Shown here: piece after piece, positions 54,906 through 64,000 of the stretch
How positions within the stretch are numbered: the stretch's first letter is position 1
How the letters are laid out: every line of letters begins with the position of its first letter
DNA from: Armillaria gallica
Lineage: Eukaryota; Basidiomycota; Agaricomycetes; Agaricales; Physalacriaceae
DNA length: 64,000 nucleotides
Direction: 5' to 3'
Assembly: GCA_037576215.1 (NCBI GenBank)
Contig: JBANDB010000006.1
Span: forward strand, 3,286,001 to 3,350,000
The notes under the pieces: model-generated
The model's input: the letters and a program-made list of their open reading frames with translations, nothing else
Databases searched by the model: none
What the model was told of the DNA's origin: nothing
Program-made: the position numbers and the translations under genes

Positions 54906-56504
54906 TCAAGCAAGAATACTATGAGACTCTGCAGACACACCTAGTTCTTTTAGCCGCTTTATTTCATTTTCGTCAGTCATTTTAAACACAGACACTTTCT
55001 CGAACATCTTGCTGGGCAGTCGTCGCCCGACAACCCAATAGTGCAGCGGATGTATTTCATTGTGCCATGTGAATGGATTGCTGCCGAGCAATGTGTATGA
55101 GTCTTCGGAGATCGGGTACTGGTGGCTGGCAAGGATGTTGAATGTATGCGCCGTCCCGTCCGCATCTTCAACAATCAACTCTCCGCATCGATCAATCCCT
55201 TCTTCACCTCCCACTGCCAATCCGCGCACAAACCCACTTTCAATGTTGAACCCTTCGCACCAGTCATCATCATCCCTCCAAACACCGTGAATCATTTCAC
55301 TATCATTGGGCAGAGGCTTGGTCATGACCTGCTCCCATGATGGTCTCCATTTCTTGCATCCAGTTCCAGGTTCAGGGTAGGTGAAGAACAGTAAGCCCCG
55401 ATAGGCCTTGTCCATCTCATTTATAAGTGCTGTCCATGCATCCTCCAGAGATTGGCTCTCATAATATGCCGGTATTGAGCCCGTCCACAGAGAAAATGCT
55501 AGTCCGGCAACTTTGTCTACAGGGTTCGTTGATATCCGATCTTGCATTGCAGATAGCGTGCAATACACACTGACATCCATCATCTCTGCAGACTTGAGCT
55601 GCTTGTGGAATCTCGTTAATATCTCATCCTTGTAGTTTCCCACCTCATCTTTTGGTTCGGCGTGCATCGGACCATCTGGTGTGTCCCCGGCAATTGTCCT
55701 CTCATAGCCGACCTCCTGCACTGTCCATGCACGCCTGAACCAACACCGGTCACTCTCCAAGTCACCCTCCTGAAAACTCAAAGGCAGACCCAGCCCGCTC
55801 AAATAGCACACGACGTGTTCACCTCGATATATCGCTCCGATGGTAGGCACATCGAGTTTCCACTCTTCCACACGCAGATCCTCCCTCGGCCCTCCTCTCT
55901 GTCTCAAGCAGAGAACATCCAACCACATGTATTCCGCTCTCAGGTTCAGCATCTCGATCCGGATGAGGTCGAGGTTGGCACCGTTCGGGATGGGCACCGG
56001 CCATTCATATCCATTGATAGGGGTCCACACGTCGATGCGATCCACCTCATCCACCCAAGCATGTGATATTGGTCGTGGCCGGATGTTTGCCCTGCAGCCC
56101 CACCTTGGGACCACACGATTACTGTACAGATCCCAGACTCGCCGAGGTTCCATGTTCGCTTCGACTATCCGGCCACCAACGAGCGCGTTCCTTCGCCGAT
56201 TGATGTCCTCCGCTTCACGTTTCCGCAGCTCCATTTGAATGTCAGTGACTCCGCTGTCGCGCCATGCCGAGCGCAGACGACCATATGCAGTTCCAAAGTC
56301 GTACTCCTGTGCAATGCAGTCTTTGAGAACGGGGGAGACGGATCGGGTCTCTAATGTGAATGAGGTTCCGAGTGTGGTGTTGAGTAAATCCAAGAGGCCC
56401 TGAATGCCAAGGCTAGAGCAGGGAGTGTTGGCGAGGGAGGATGATATTACGGGCTTTCTGCCGGTGTATGCCCGTTGCTTTGGAACCTTTATGGATTCTT
56501 CCAC
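54906..56504 (-). CDS. HET-domain protein HET-C (open but start lost)
   Basis: 532 open codons co-linear with HET-A from its residue about 49 to the end. HET domain: PISHAWVDEVDRIDVWTPIN, WPVPIPNGANLDLIRIEMLN, YMWLDVLCLRQ, EWKLDVPTIGAIY, CWFRRAWTVQE. The C-terminus ELGVSAESHSILA is identical to HET-A. No stop or frameshift in this span. At the 5' end, the ATG equivalent to HET-A's start (near 56611, MAICNSLQ) is in another frame and followed by TAG after 14 codons. The HET frame there has no ATG, and position 56504 is a GTG. The first in-frame ATG lies within the N-terminal third (near MELRKREAED), before the HET domain. So it makes either a shortened protein or none. Confidence 0.75.
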   Translation of the reverse strand: MEESIKVPKQRAYTGRKPVISSSLANTPCSSLGIQGLLDLLNTTLGTSFTLETRSVSPVLKDCIAQEYDFGTAYGRLRSAWRDSGVTDIQMELRKREAEDINRRRNALVGGRIVEANMEPRRVWDLYSNRVVPRWGCRANIRPRPISHAWVDEVDRIDVWTPINGYEWPVPIPNGANLDLIRIEMLNLRAEYMWLDVLCLRQRGGPREDLRVEEWKLDVPTIGAIYRGEHVVCYLSGLGLPLSFQEGDLESDRCWFRRAWTVQEVGYERTIAGDTPDGPMHAEPKDEVGNYKDEILTRFHKQLKSAEMMDVSVYCTLSAMQDRISTNPVDKVAGLAFSLWTGSIPAYYESQSLEDAWTALINEMDKAYRGLLFFTYPEPGTGCKKWRPSWEQVMTKPLPNDSEMIHGVWRDDDDWCEGFNIESGFVRGLAVGGEEGIDRCGELIVEDADGTAHTFNILASHQYPISEDSYTLLGSNPFTWHNEIHPLHYWVVGRRLPSKMFEKVSVFKMTDENEIKRLKELGVSAESHSILA

Positions 56505-57385
56505 TTGACCAATTTCTGTCTGAGAGGAGATTGTAACTTCGGGACGTTGACGAGTGCGCCCAATATTCCTATGGGACTTGCGCTTTGCCTTGAAGACTAT
56601 TACATATTGCCATCCATTCGATTTTCGGCATGATTACTCACATCTTTCAGTACTTTGCGGGGCACTTTACGGTACATCCACTTGTATATAGCAACTTTGA
56701 TTTTTCCTGGGCATAATAGCTTGAACTAGGACACAGAACGGCAATAATCAACTGTACTTACGCTTGACATATTCCCAGGCGGACCTAGCGTAGTATAAAA
56801 ACATTTTATGTCGAGCTGGTGAGGTTCGAGTGACAAGGTGTGGTTGCATCATGGCACCAGCGTTGTGTTTCTCAAAGTTCTTCACGTGGTAACATGCAGA
56901 AGACACGCGTCATGGACCGGCCGACTGCCTGATGTTCGATGGGGTGCTGGATAATATCGATCCATATCAGCAGTAATGGACAGCACAAGGAGATTCCGGA
57001 AATTAAGCACGTGAACGTGAAGGCGTATAAGTATTAAGAATCTATGGAGAACAGGAAAGCTGGGGTAAATAAGGCGAACATATTGGTCCATTGTCCAATA
57101 TTTCCTTAATCAAAGTCGGTAGGAGGGGAACAAGCAACTATAGCTGGATTGTTAAACAAATCATCACCTTTACAGAAATTAATCTGACGAGGACAAGGAT
57201 TTACCGAAACTGCTTCAATAATTCGACATCGCAGCTTTGCCCTGACCACGGGCGGAAGGCAAAGACCCGCAGATTCACCAGGGGGACAAAGGTGGTATCA
57301 TCAGTCATCAACGGTCCTTGTTTCGTTTTTGCACTTCCTGCGGAGAATTCTGAAAAGCCTTCGATCAAAGGACCCAGCTCTTCTT
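56505..57385. repeat. HET upstream flank (unit C)
   Basis: Parallel to 22018-22830 and 40173-40840. Contains the displaced HET-C start region (56505-56615). No other gene. Confidence 0.6.
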
Positions 57386-57389
57386 TGAG

Positions 57390-57830
57390 CTAGGACAAGT
57401 GGTCATGAAGGGCGTTGAGAACGTGAGGTCGCTGGAGACGCAGACTAGGATGGTCTTGGGGAGAATGACGGGCTATGTGAGGAGTGGGTCTAATGGATGC
57501 TGGATGCCTGCAGCCAATGTCGACGTCGTAGTATATACCTCCGTAGCAGTGCAAGGCGAAGTACCGGATCACGTCCGCATGCTGTTTCGGAAAAGGATAT
57601 CCATCGTACGTCCGTAGAAACCAAGGATAGTATTCATCGATGAATTTTCGGGAGGATTCGTCTGTCCAGAGTATGTGTTCACTGTCTGGAGGTTAGCTGA
57701 CAGGGGTAGTATCAGTAAAATAGACATACTAGTCTGGCATTAGGTTCCGACACTGCAGCGATACCGACCTCTGTTTTTCAGAGAGGATATTCGTCTTGGC
57801 CGTCTGGAGAAGTAGCCTTGGTATCCGTTC
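57390..57830 (-). pseudogene. GT32-type mannosyltransferase pseudogene, copy E
   Basis: The minus strand reads MIRYFALHCYGGIYYDVDIGC (motifs IRYF, YGG, DVD intact), with an acceptor exon to its right (..ggtttctacggacgtacgatgg..). The downstream frame ends within 40 codons. It keeps the catalytic DXD but is truncated and frameshifted. Confidence 0.7.
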
Positions 57831-58762
57831 TACCCGGCCATAGCGGTCAAGTGGAAGCACACTCCGTAGCTGCTACCCACTCACTAACAGGCCACAACTC
57901 GATGCCTGTCTAGCCACATCCCTCCAGCCACATCCGACGCTCCCAGCGATATCAGCCCAAAGGCTGCGATCCTCCCTGAAAGCCTGTCAGAACAAGACGC
58001 GTCGCCAAAGACATCACTCACCAGCCCAGTGTAATATCAGAACAAACCCCCGCACAACCCATTCCCTTCCCCTTCCCAGAGTCGTCCCTTGTCTCGGCTC
58101 GTCTCAGCGTCGTCCTCAGTTTTCTTCCTTTTTGCCAACATCGACCGTCGTAACCGGCCTCCATGGTGGGGGTATCGAGTCCCGGATGACTGCGAGATCG
58201 TCTCTGAGCCCCAGACGAGGTAGGGGAGGGTTGGCTGGCGTTGAATCGGGCAGTACTTGTAGATATCAGCACTGGTAGACTCAATGTTGCAGCCGCAGAG
58301 TGCCGCCGTGGACGTTGAGGCATGTGTGCGTGGTCTATGTAGAACACTAGGTCTCAGAATACAGATGAAATGATTGGTATAAAGTCGACGTACCTTTTAA
58401 ATAATTTCCCTCCAAACAGATGACAATATCACAAGGCCTTCGTTTACCTCCACAATGGTCGGGTCCTAACAGAAAAAAAAGTCAGTTGGCGTCGCCGTGA
58501 ACATTGGAGCCACGTTGTATTCCTTTTTCATTCCTTCGCCACACTTATACCGGCCGGTCTTTGGGTCTGCGAGTAGGAAAAAATGTATAGAACGAACCAT
58601 AATGCCTACCCGCCTAACCCAAGGCGAGGACGACCCGAACAAACGAAAATCTAGAGTGAAAAACCAGTGAGAACGTCAAAAGAAAAGTACTTAAGCACAG
58701 TACTCACCATGACAATAGTGCTTAATTCTGGCAGAATGCGGACCTGCGAGCGTGGCAAACTA
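57831..58762. repeat. Repeated spacer (unit C)
   Basis: Parallel to 41261-42250 with an internal deletion of about 125 bp near 58762. No gene seen. Confidence 0.55.
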
Positions 58763-59430
58763 CTTTCCATCCTGTTTCTTCCATTTCACAGCCTGGATGT
58801 TGCTCTGACCTTCATGGTATCTGCTCGATTTAATTTTCTATTGCATATTTCGTTCAGCAAGGATTGAATTTTTACCTCGAGTCTCAGCCTTCGCCCTCAA
58901 TGTGATCGCTATATTGATAGTGGGTGTACGGCATTGGGGACATTGGAGGTTGGCTAAGACATACTTGTCATTCCAGCTGTACATCCACGTCCACACCTCC
59001 CGCGGCGATATCCGCACGTCCGCGCTACCAATGGCTGTCTGTCTCACCTTGTGCCAATGCAGATCGTTCCCATGCGAAAACATATGACGGCACAACGTGC
59101 AGGCATGGGCTTGGACAGCAGATGGGTTCGTTTGTGCTATACTCAAGCACAGGACTACCGATGACACTCAAGTCGAGTTTCGAATCTCAGCTTACCTTGG
59201 TGGCGCGCTGGCGAGTTGGTCGATAGTGATGATCAGTTTTAGAGAGGACGTGGACATTGCCGCCGATGGACTGCCGTGGGTTGACAATGTCCCCTCAAAG
59301 GTCTCAGCCAGGTCGCAGGGAAGAGAGGGATGGCTGCGGGCTACTCGGGCGAAGGAAAGGTCCACGCCGATGAGTGGAAAGGTATATGGTGTCAGGGAAA
59401 GATGTTGACTGGCTCTCCGCGCCGTTTCGC
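58763..59430 (+). repeat. Near-identical block, copy 2 of 2
   Basis: Twin of 42252-42950. The first 237 bases appear identical. Confidence 0.85.
58900..59410 (+). pseudogene. DAO-family oxidoreductase C-terminal half, copy 5
   Basis: As copy 2 at 42.4 kb, but with a 12-bp deletion removing the KHV part of the RTKHVV block and with VEFRISAYLGGALA, VDIAADGLPWVDNVPS and a RERC end. Frame changes as in copy 2. Confidence 0.68.
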
Positions 59431-59554
59431 GGCGCAGAGACTCATTCTTCCGAATAATCCATCCCTCTCGTCACGACTTACTTTCATTCTCCGTCTCTTT
59501 CGTCACCGTGGTCTCCTTGGATTCAGGATGCCGGCATATTGACGACTCCTCTTC

Positions 59555-60128
59555 TCCATGTGGTATGTTTACCTCGTTTTTGTTCCGCGCGTGTTACTTA
59601 TCAGAATCATGGTCAGGTTATGTCAATCAGACTCCTGCAAGAGCGGAAGTGCTATAGATACCGCCAAGGTTTGTTTTTTTTTTTACCAATATCTTGTGGG
59701 AGTATGCTCAGAAAGTTACATTATGCAGGCGTGGTACAAGCAGAATCTTCAGATTGCGATACCTGTGACCATCATTGCCGCCCTCATCGTGTTAGCATTA
59801 TTGTGGGCATTAATTAGAGGTTCGTTAATGTTTTCTTATATCACTTTATCAGCACTGACTTTCGACAGGAATCCGACGTGCATGACCCGAAAACGGGTTG
59901 TACGGACTATGAGACCGTCAATGACTCCCACCTATTCAAGGTTGCACCATGATAGAATAGCAAGTTATGACAGGGCTGTACCTACTTATATGGGGTGAGT
60001 CGTGATACTTCATACACCATGACGTAGATCTGATACCCATTACCTGCAGCAGTGGCCCGCCTGGCAGAGAAATTTATCGGAGCCGGGCGAATTGGGTAGA
60101 CGAGAATGCGTATAACGGACCACGTCCG
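59555..60128 (+). pseudogene. Duplicated 3' end of the ADAM gene
   Basis: Matches ADAM exons 11-14 with introns: [32 protein letters not shown], the transmembrane helix, the Arg-rich tail and the NGPRP end. Upstream ADAM exons are absent. Exon 11 has lost bases (SGYGGSCQ part missing), and one T is missing in the exon 13 equivalent (atccgacgtgcatg versus atccgacgttgcatg), so the tail is out of frame. Not functional. Confidence 0.85.
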
Positions 60129-60829
60129 TAATTCGCACACCCCCCTCCATCGTTTGTTATCGCTGAATCATTGCTACCATTTATTCCAACATCTTTCCGT
60201 CGATATAATAATGCATTGTTTTTAAGGACGCTGTTTTGGAATTTGTAGCATATAGAACAGGATGATATTAATATCATCGCGTTCAAGGAGTAGATGAATC
60301 TTCAATTGGTGGTTGAGAAGAATCGGGTGCTTCTCGGTTTCTGCATCACAAGACCGTACCCTGTCCCAAGGTGAAGATGGCATAGCCTGCGGGTGGTGTG
60401 CTTGTGCTCGGATAACAATAATATCTGAAGGTCGCCGTGTTGTAATGTATTTAGACGCTGGATTTAAAGCGTGACTAGGGTGTTTTCTTGACGTGTTTCA
60501 ACTGGTATGCGTCGCATTAGCCTGCAGCAAGCAAACCAACAATAATTCGTTGGTCCTTCAGCTTGAGGCTATTTCTGCAGGTTACCGCATAATGGTATGT
60601 TCGGAGCCACTGTCAACAGAATTCCCGGAATTGGTCCTACGTACTCGCTCTCGGAGCTTCTCATTTTGTGTTGACTGTTCGTGCCGAAGTGGCCTTGGTT
60701 TGCTTCGTACGTTTGTTCTGTCTATCATCATCGTTATTAATTCAAAACGGGACGCTCGGTTCCTGTAACGGGACTATGCGTAATATGTACTAATTCCCAA
60801 TATTTAAACATGAGCGAGTTCTCCGTATC

Positions 60830-61315
60830 AGGGATTGTAGCTGCGCCACGGAGGCAAGCGATCAGGAGGAAAAGATTGCCGCACCTGTTGGTATTCCACG
60901 TAATTGAAGAGACTGGTAAGACATCCTAGCCCTGGATGTATGGACGTTAAACCAAAACAGACGAAAGACACTCCACACACGTACTGTGACTCGGCCCTTT
61001 GGAAGCCATCCACAAGCACTTGTTGATATCCTTGATATCCCCTCGTTGCTGATATACCTTCGCGATTCGATGAAAATACCGGAGGCCGTCATTTGTTCCC
61101 GAATAATTCTTCCATCCTCTAGTTTGGAATAATGACTCGAAGTTTCTGAGGACCCCAAGTTGGCGCAACGTCTCCATTGAGGGTAACAAGATCGAGTAGC
61201 GTAGGCGCCGTGAGTCTTCCACGATAATATATACGCCCAGTCGTGTCTCTCTGTATATACCCGGGGGGATCCTAGACAGGTGTCAGTGGTAGCGAACGCA
61301 AATGGGAATGGCAGA
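60830..61315 (-). pseudogene. F-box-like gene, 3' half
   Basis: Reads SMETLRQLGVLRNFESLFQT, WKNYSGTNDGL, WMASKGPSHSTCVE, as at 18.9-19.2 kb. Its 5' half is missing on this strand and appears on the plus strand to the right. Confidence 0.7.
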
Positions 61316-62215
61316 CAGGCCAGACTTTCATTGAGGACGTACTGATGAATCTTGCGACGACGGAGTTGAACGGGATGCCGAGGAAATGAGGAATGGAGAT
61401 GAGAAGAAGGAGGGATGCGGCGAAGACAGGGAAAGGCGGAGAGACGTCAGGCTGTGATAACAGACTGGAGTCTGGGGAGGGTTGTGGTGGTCGGAGGGCG
61501 TCTTGTAGAGTTGGCTATTTTGGCTGGAAGGAAGGTCGGCCTTCAGAAGGGTCCTGAAGAATGCGGAGGAGGGGCAGTGTATAGAAATATTACAACCCGG
61601 TCACCCAGGCAAGTCAAGTTGATTTTTGAAGATTTTCAGATCCCAGGGCTTACCCGGACCATCACCTGCTCCATCGACCTCCAAAAAGCAGCAATGGAAA
61701 CTGCAGTGAAACGAGTGTATCACGCTCTCCTCTGTCTACCCAACATCGTTGGCTTCAAGACTCTGTTTCCTCTCATTCTACATATTTCTTTCGTGTTCAG
61801 GTGGACCGGTGTTGTGCGAAACTGTCCAAGTCGAGTTTTTTGCGTCAATAGATCCAGTCGGCGGTGAGGCAATTGGTCAGAGAGTTCCGTGCCTAAATCA
61901 ATTTCCTTTCGCTTTCATAGGGTCGAATCTTGGGGCGTTTGCGAGTAGGGCGTGCACCCGAGTGCGCAGGATTGATTGTGGACCATGGTGAAAGATTGAC
62001 AGTGCATGCACATGTACCCACGTGGCACGCGTTTGGCTCTGACTCTCTAGCCCGTCTTACATCAATGTTTCTCGATATTTCGAGATCTAGTTCTCTCCTC
62101 GACGAGGAATGCTATGCTAATACAACACTGGACTGGTATGTACAATTGATGCTGCATTAATTTTCCACCCAGCCTGAATTCAGGTAGTCGAGGGTAGCAA
62201 GGAGCTATTGACATG
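61316..62215. other. Inversion-junction region without a gene
   Basis: 61316-61600 shows a minus-strand frame with a hydrophobic stretch (AASLLLLISIPHFLGIPF) that could be a fragment of an unrelated membrane protein. Not identified and not repeated. 61836-62215 shows nothing beyond the start of the DAO block. Confidence 0.4.
61640..61835 (+). pseudogene. F-box-like gene, middle part, inverted
   Basis: The plus strand reads GLTRTITCSIDLQKAAMETA, then RVYHALLCLPNIVGFKTLF and FVFRWTG, homologous to minus-strand 19250-19440. The frame is continuous through the five-A run that is four in the 19.4 kb copy. Confidence 0.78.
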
Positions 62216-62218
62216 GCG

Positions 62219-62960
62219 GGTGAATTCCTGAAGATTGCAGCTCATGGACGGGGCAGAGCATCCATATCTGCTGGTTATGGGATGGCGGCATTCCGGCTGT
62301 ACACACTGTCTCCATCCACGACTCCATACTCCCCGCAGCAATATCTGCACCAAACACGTCGTCACGCTGCCAACGGTTGGACGTCTTGCCTCCTAGTGTC
62401 AATGCGGGAAAAGGTCGTTCCCGTGCGAGGCCCTATGACTGCACAGTGCGCCGGAACTGGGTACACGGTCGTTTGTGCTGTACCCAGGCATGTCCAAGGG
62501 GACTCTCACCCAACAACCGCCTGACCCTGCGATACTCGACGAGAAACCACACACAGAGTCTATATTTGGTGGTGACATCGAGATGGGCACCCATCCTTCT
62601 TTGATGCTGTAGGATATGCTGACAATGAATTTCGGGTGCTGGCGTACCTTGTTGGGGCACTGGCAGTGCATCTCGGGAAATGGTGGGGAGGATGATGGCC
62701 ACTTTGACAGAGGACGTGTTGAAGGCTGCGTGGTCCGGCATATTGGGCATCTCCGTGGATGGACCACCATAGGCCCTCAAAAATTTCGGGCGCGTCGGAG
62801 GGAAGGGAGATTGTAGCGGGCTACTCGGGCGAGGGGATGGTCCACGCATGGATGAGCGTAAAGGAGTTGGTATATATGGTATCGGGCAAAGATGCTGATT
62901 GGCTCCCCGCCCATTTCGCAAAGGTGGGGAAAGGCAAACATCGCGTGGCTCCAATATACG
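62219..62960 (+). pseudogene. DAO-family oxidoreductase C-terminal half, copy 6
   Basis: Pieces: AFRLYTLSP, VSMREKVVPVRGPMTAQ, LTLRYSTRNHTQ (other frame of LTQQPPD), EFRVLAYLVGALAVHLGKWW, IVAGYSGEGMVHAWMSVKE, well-preserved C-terminal motifs but in several frames. HET-D follows, as HET-B and HET-C follow copies 1 and 4. Confidence 0.68.
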
Positions 62961-63957
62961 TCGGAATATTCGAACAATCTATTCCTCGCCTTTGTGCTTC
63001 AGCGCACCCTCTACGATCTTTTATTCACACCCTTCCACCAAGATCCTACTACACCGGCTTATGAACAGCTCTTCTATCATTAGCTGTCATAGAATCTTTA
63101 TCCTGTTCGTTCACCTCAGTATTACTTTCATTCCAAAACAACGCCCTCCGCTCATTTATCCAAGATGTTGCTATTATGACACACAACCAACAGCTCGATC
63201 TCCCATCAATGGATAATCACGCCATCTCCAGCCCCGTGAAGGACCACCCTGTTTTTCCCCTCGCATTCCAAAACCAACCGTTCTCGCTCACGTCGCAACT
63301 GATAGTCACCCTCATGGAACCCGGGTGCTACGACGCAATCCTCTTACCGCCACGACTTTGCCTCTTCAACACTGGATAAAATACGTTGACACACTATTCA
63401 AGCAGCTCTTTGTTGTTCCCAGCAATGGATACCTTTCACATTGGCACGACGTATCGTCAATGATTGATTGGAACGGTATGTGGACTATGAGAATGTGCCT
63501 CGTCGCGATGTAGTGTAAATCGCGTAGTAATTCGATGCGGTGGATATCAGCCATACAACGCCAAAAGGCTCATCATCAACTAAGACTTGGACCTCGCGAA
63601 AAGGACCTTTGCCAATCACGCCTGTCGAGTCTGGGACAGCACTGAGTAAATTCATCAGGTGTGTCTGAAATTGACGGTCAGCCGTTCAAGATAAATCTGA
63701 ATCCGACGTTGAATGCACTCAGATACACAGAATTCCTCCGCTGAATTTCCTGAGCGAAAGATTTTGATGTAGATCTTCTACCCAAGTTGTTGGTCTGTTG
63801 GTGGAAAGAGTCAGAATACTCTGGGAGACGATTGAAAGCAATCAGAGTTGGTAAGTTTTGCGCGTTTCTATCACCTGGTGCCGCCGCACTGTATGTAACC
63901 ATATAATAAATAATTGTAATTGGATACAAAAAATTATCAGAATGTGGGTATTCACAA
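62961..63957. repeat. Spacer and 3' flank of HET-D
   Basis: Matches 26481-27476 and 53931-54905. No gene seen. Confidence 0.65.
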
Positions 63958-64000
63958 TCAAGCAAGAATATTACGAGACTCTGCAGACAATCCTAGTTCT
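63958..64000 (-). CDS. HET-D, last codons (runs off right edge)
   Basis: The stop TGA is at 63958-63960, preceded by codons for ELGLSAERNILA, aligning with the ELGVSAESHSILA terminus of HET-A and HET-C. Only 13 codons are inside the window, so intactness cannot be judged. Confidence 0.7.
   Translation of the reverse strand, partial: ELGLSAESRNILA

Larger units (their letters stand above)
59555..61315 (+). repeat. Segmental duplication R1, copy 2
   Basis: Same order as 17490-19245: ADAM 3' end, its 3' flank, F-box 3' half. It breaks at about 61310 where the rest of the F-box gene is inverted. Confidence 0.85.

Noticed and set aside
1..64000. tRNA or rRNA genes
   Set aside because: No cloverleaf-compatible A/B-box pair or rRNA core sequence noticed on either strand, but a covariance search was not possible here.

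Overview
The window is nuclear DNA from a filamentous basidiomycete, most likely an Agaricomycete mushroom. The genes are split by many 47-69 bp introns with GT..AG ends and CTNAY-like branch sites. The protein families (fungal ADAM protease, DUF7704, UPF0052/CofD-like, a secreted 'ribosomal protein s17-like' protein, HET-domain proteins, short F-box proteins, a chromodomain Ty3/Gypsy element) are typical of that group. The species cannot be named from the sequence.

Positions 1-18.1 kb are a compact core-gene block. In order it holds the 5' part of a GCN20/ABCF3-type ribosome-associated ATPase (-), a secreted single-pass membrane protein (+), a DUF7704 membrane protein (-), a ten-exon CofD/UPF0052-like protein (+), a weakly supported minus-strand ORF, an unknown protein (+), chorismate synthase (-), a SAP30-like Sin3-binding protein (+), a highly expressed-looking secreted protein (+) and a 14-exon ADAM metalloprotease (+). 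Most exon junctions could be settled because the reading frame and the expected family sequence agree across them.

Positions 18.1-64 kb are accessory and built from repeated segments. The recurring parts are: a HET-domain gene on the minus strand (copies at 20.3-22.0, 27.5-40.2, 54.9-56.5 and from 63.96 kb onward), a broken GT32-type mannosyltransferase on the minus strand (22.9, 40.8, 45.8, 50.4, 57.4 kb), broken FAD-dependent oxidoreductase (DAO family) fragments (N-terminal pieces on minus, C-terminal pieces on plus), F-box gene pieces, two Mpv17/PMP22-like pieces and a second copy of the 3' end of the ADAM gene (59.6-60.1 kb). HET-A looks intact, HET-C is nearly intact but has lost its start, HET-B is destroyed, and HET-D leaves the window. 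Nearly everything else in the array is pseudogenised.

HET-B is split by an 11.2 kb chromodomain Ty3/Gypsy retrotransposon (27937-39160) with 204-bp LTRs and a 5-bp target duplication CAGTT. It carries gag, protease, RT/RNase H and integrase-chromodomain frames. Between pol and the 3' LTR it also carries about 3 kb of additional same-strand coding sequence of unknown function, which is the least explained part of the window. The element has two in-frame TGA stops, one TAA stop and one frameshift, so this copy looks inactive.

Taken together, conserved housekeeping synteny gives way abruptly at about 18 kb to a fast-evolving allorecognition-type locus shaped by segmental duplication, inversion, pseudogenisation and a recent retrotransposon insertion.
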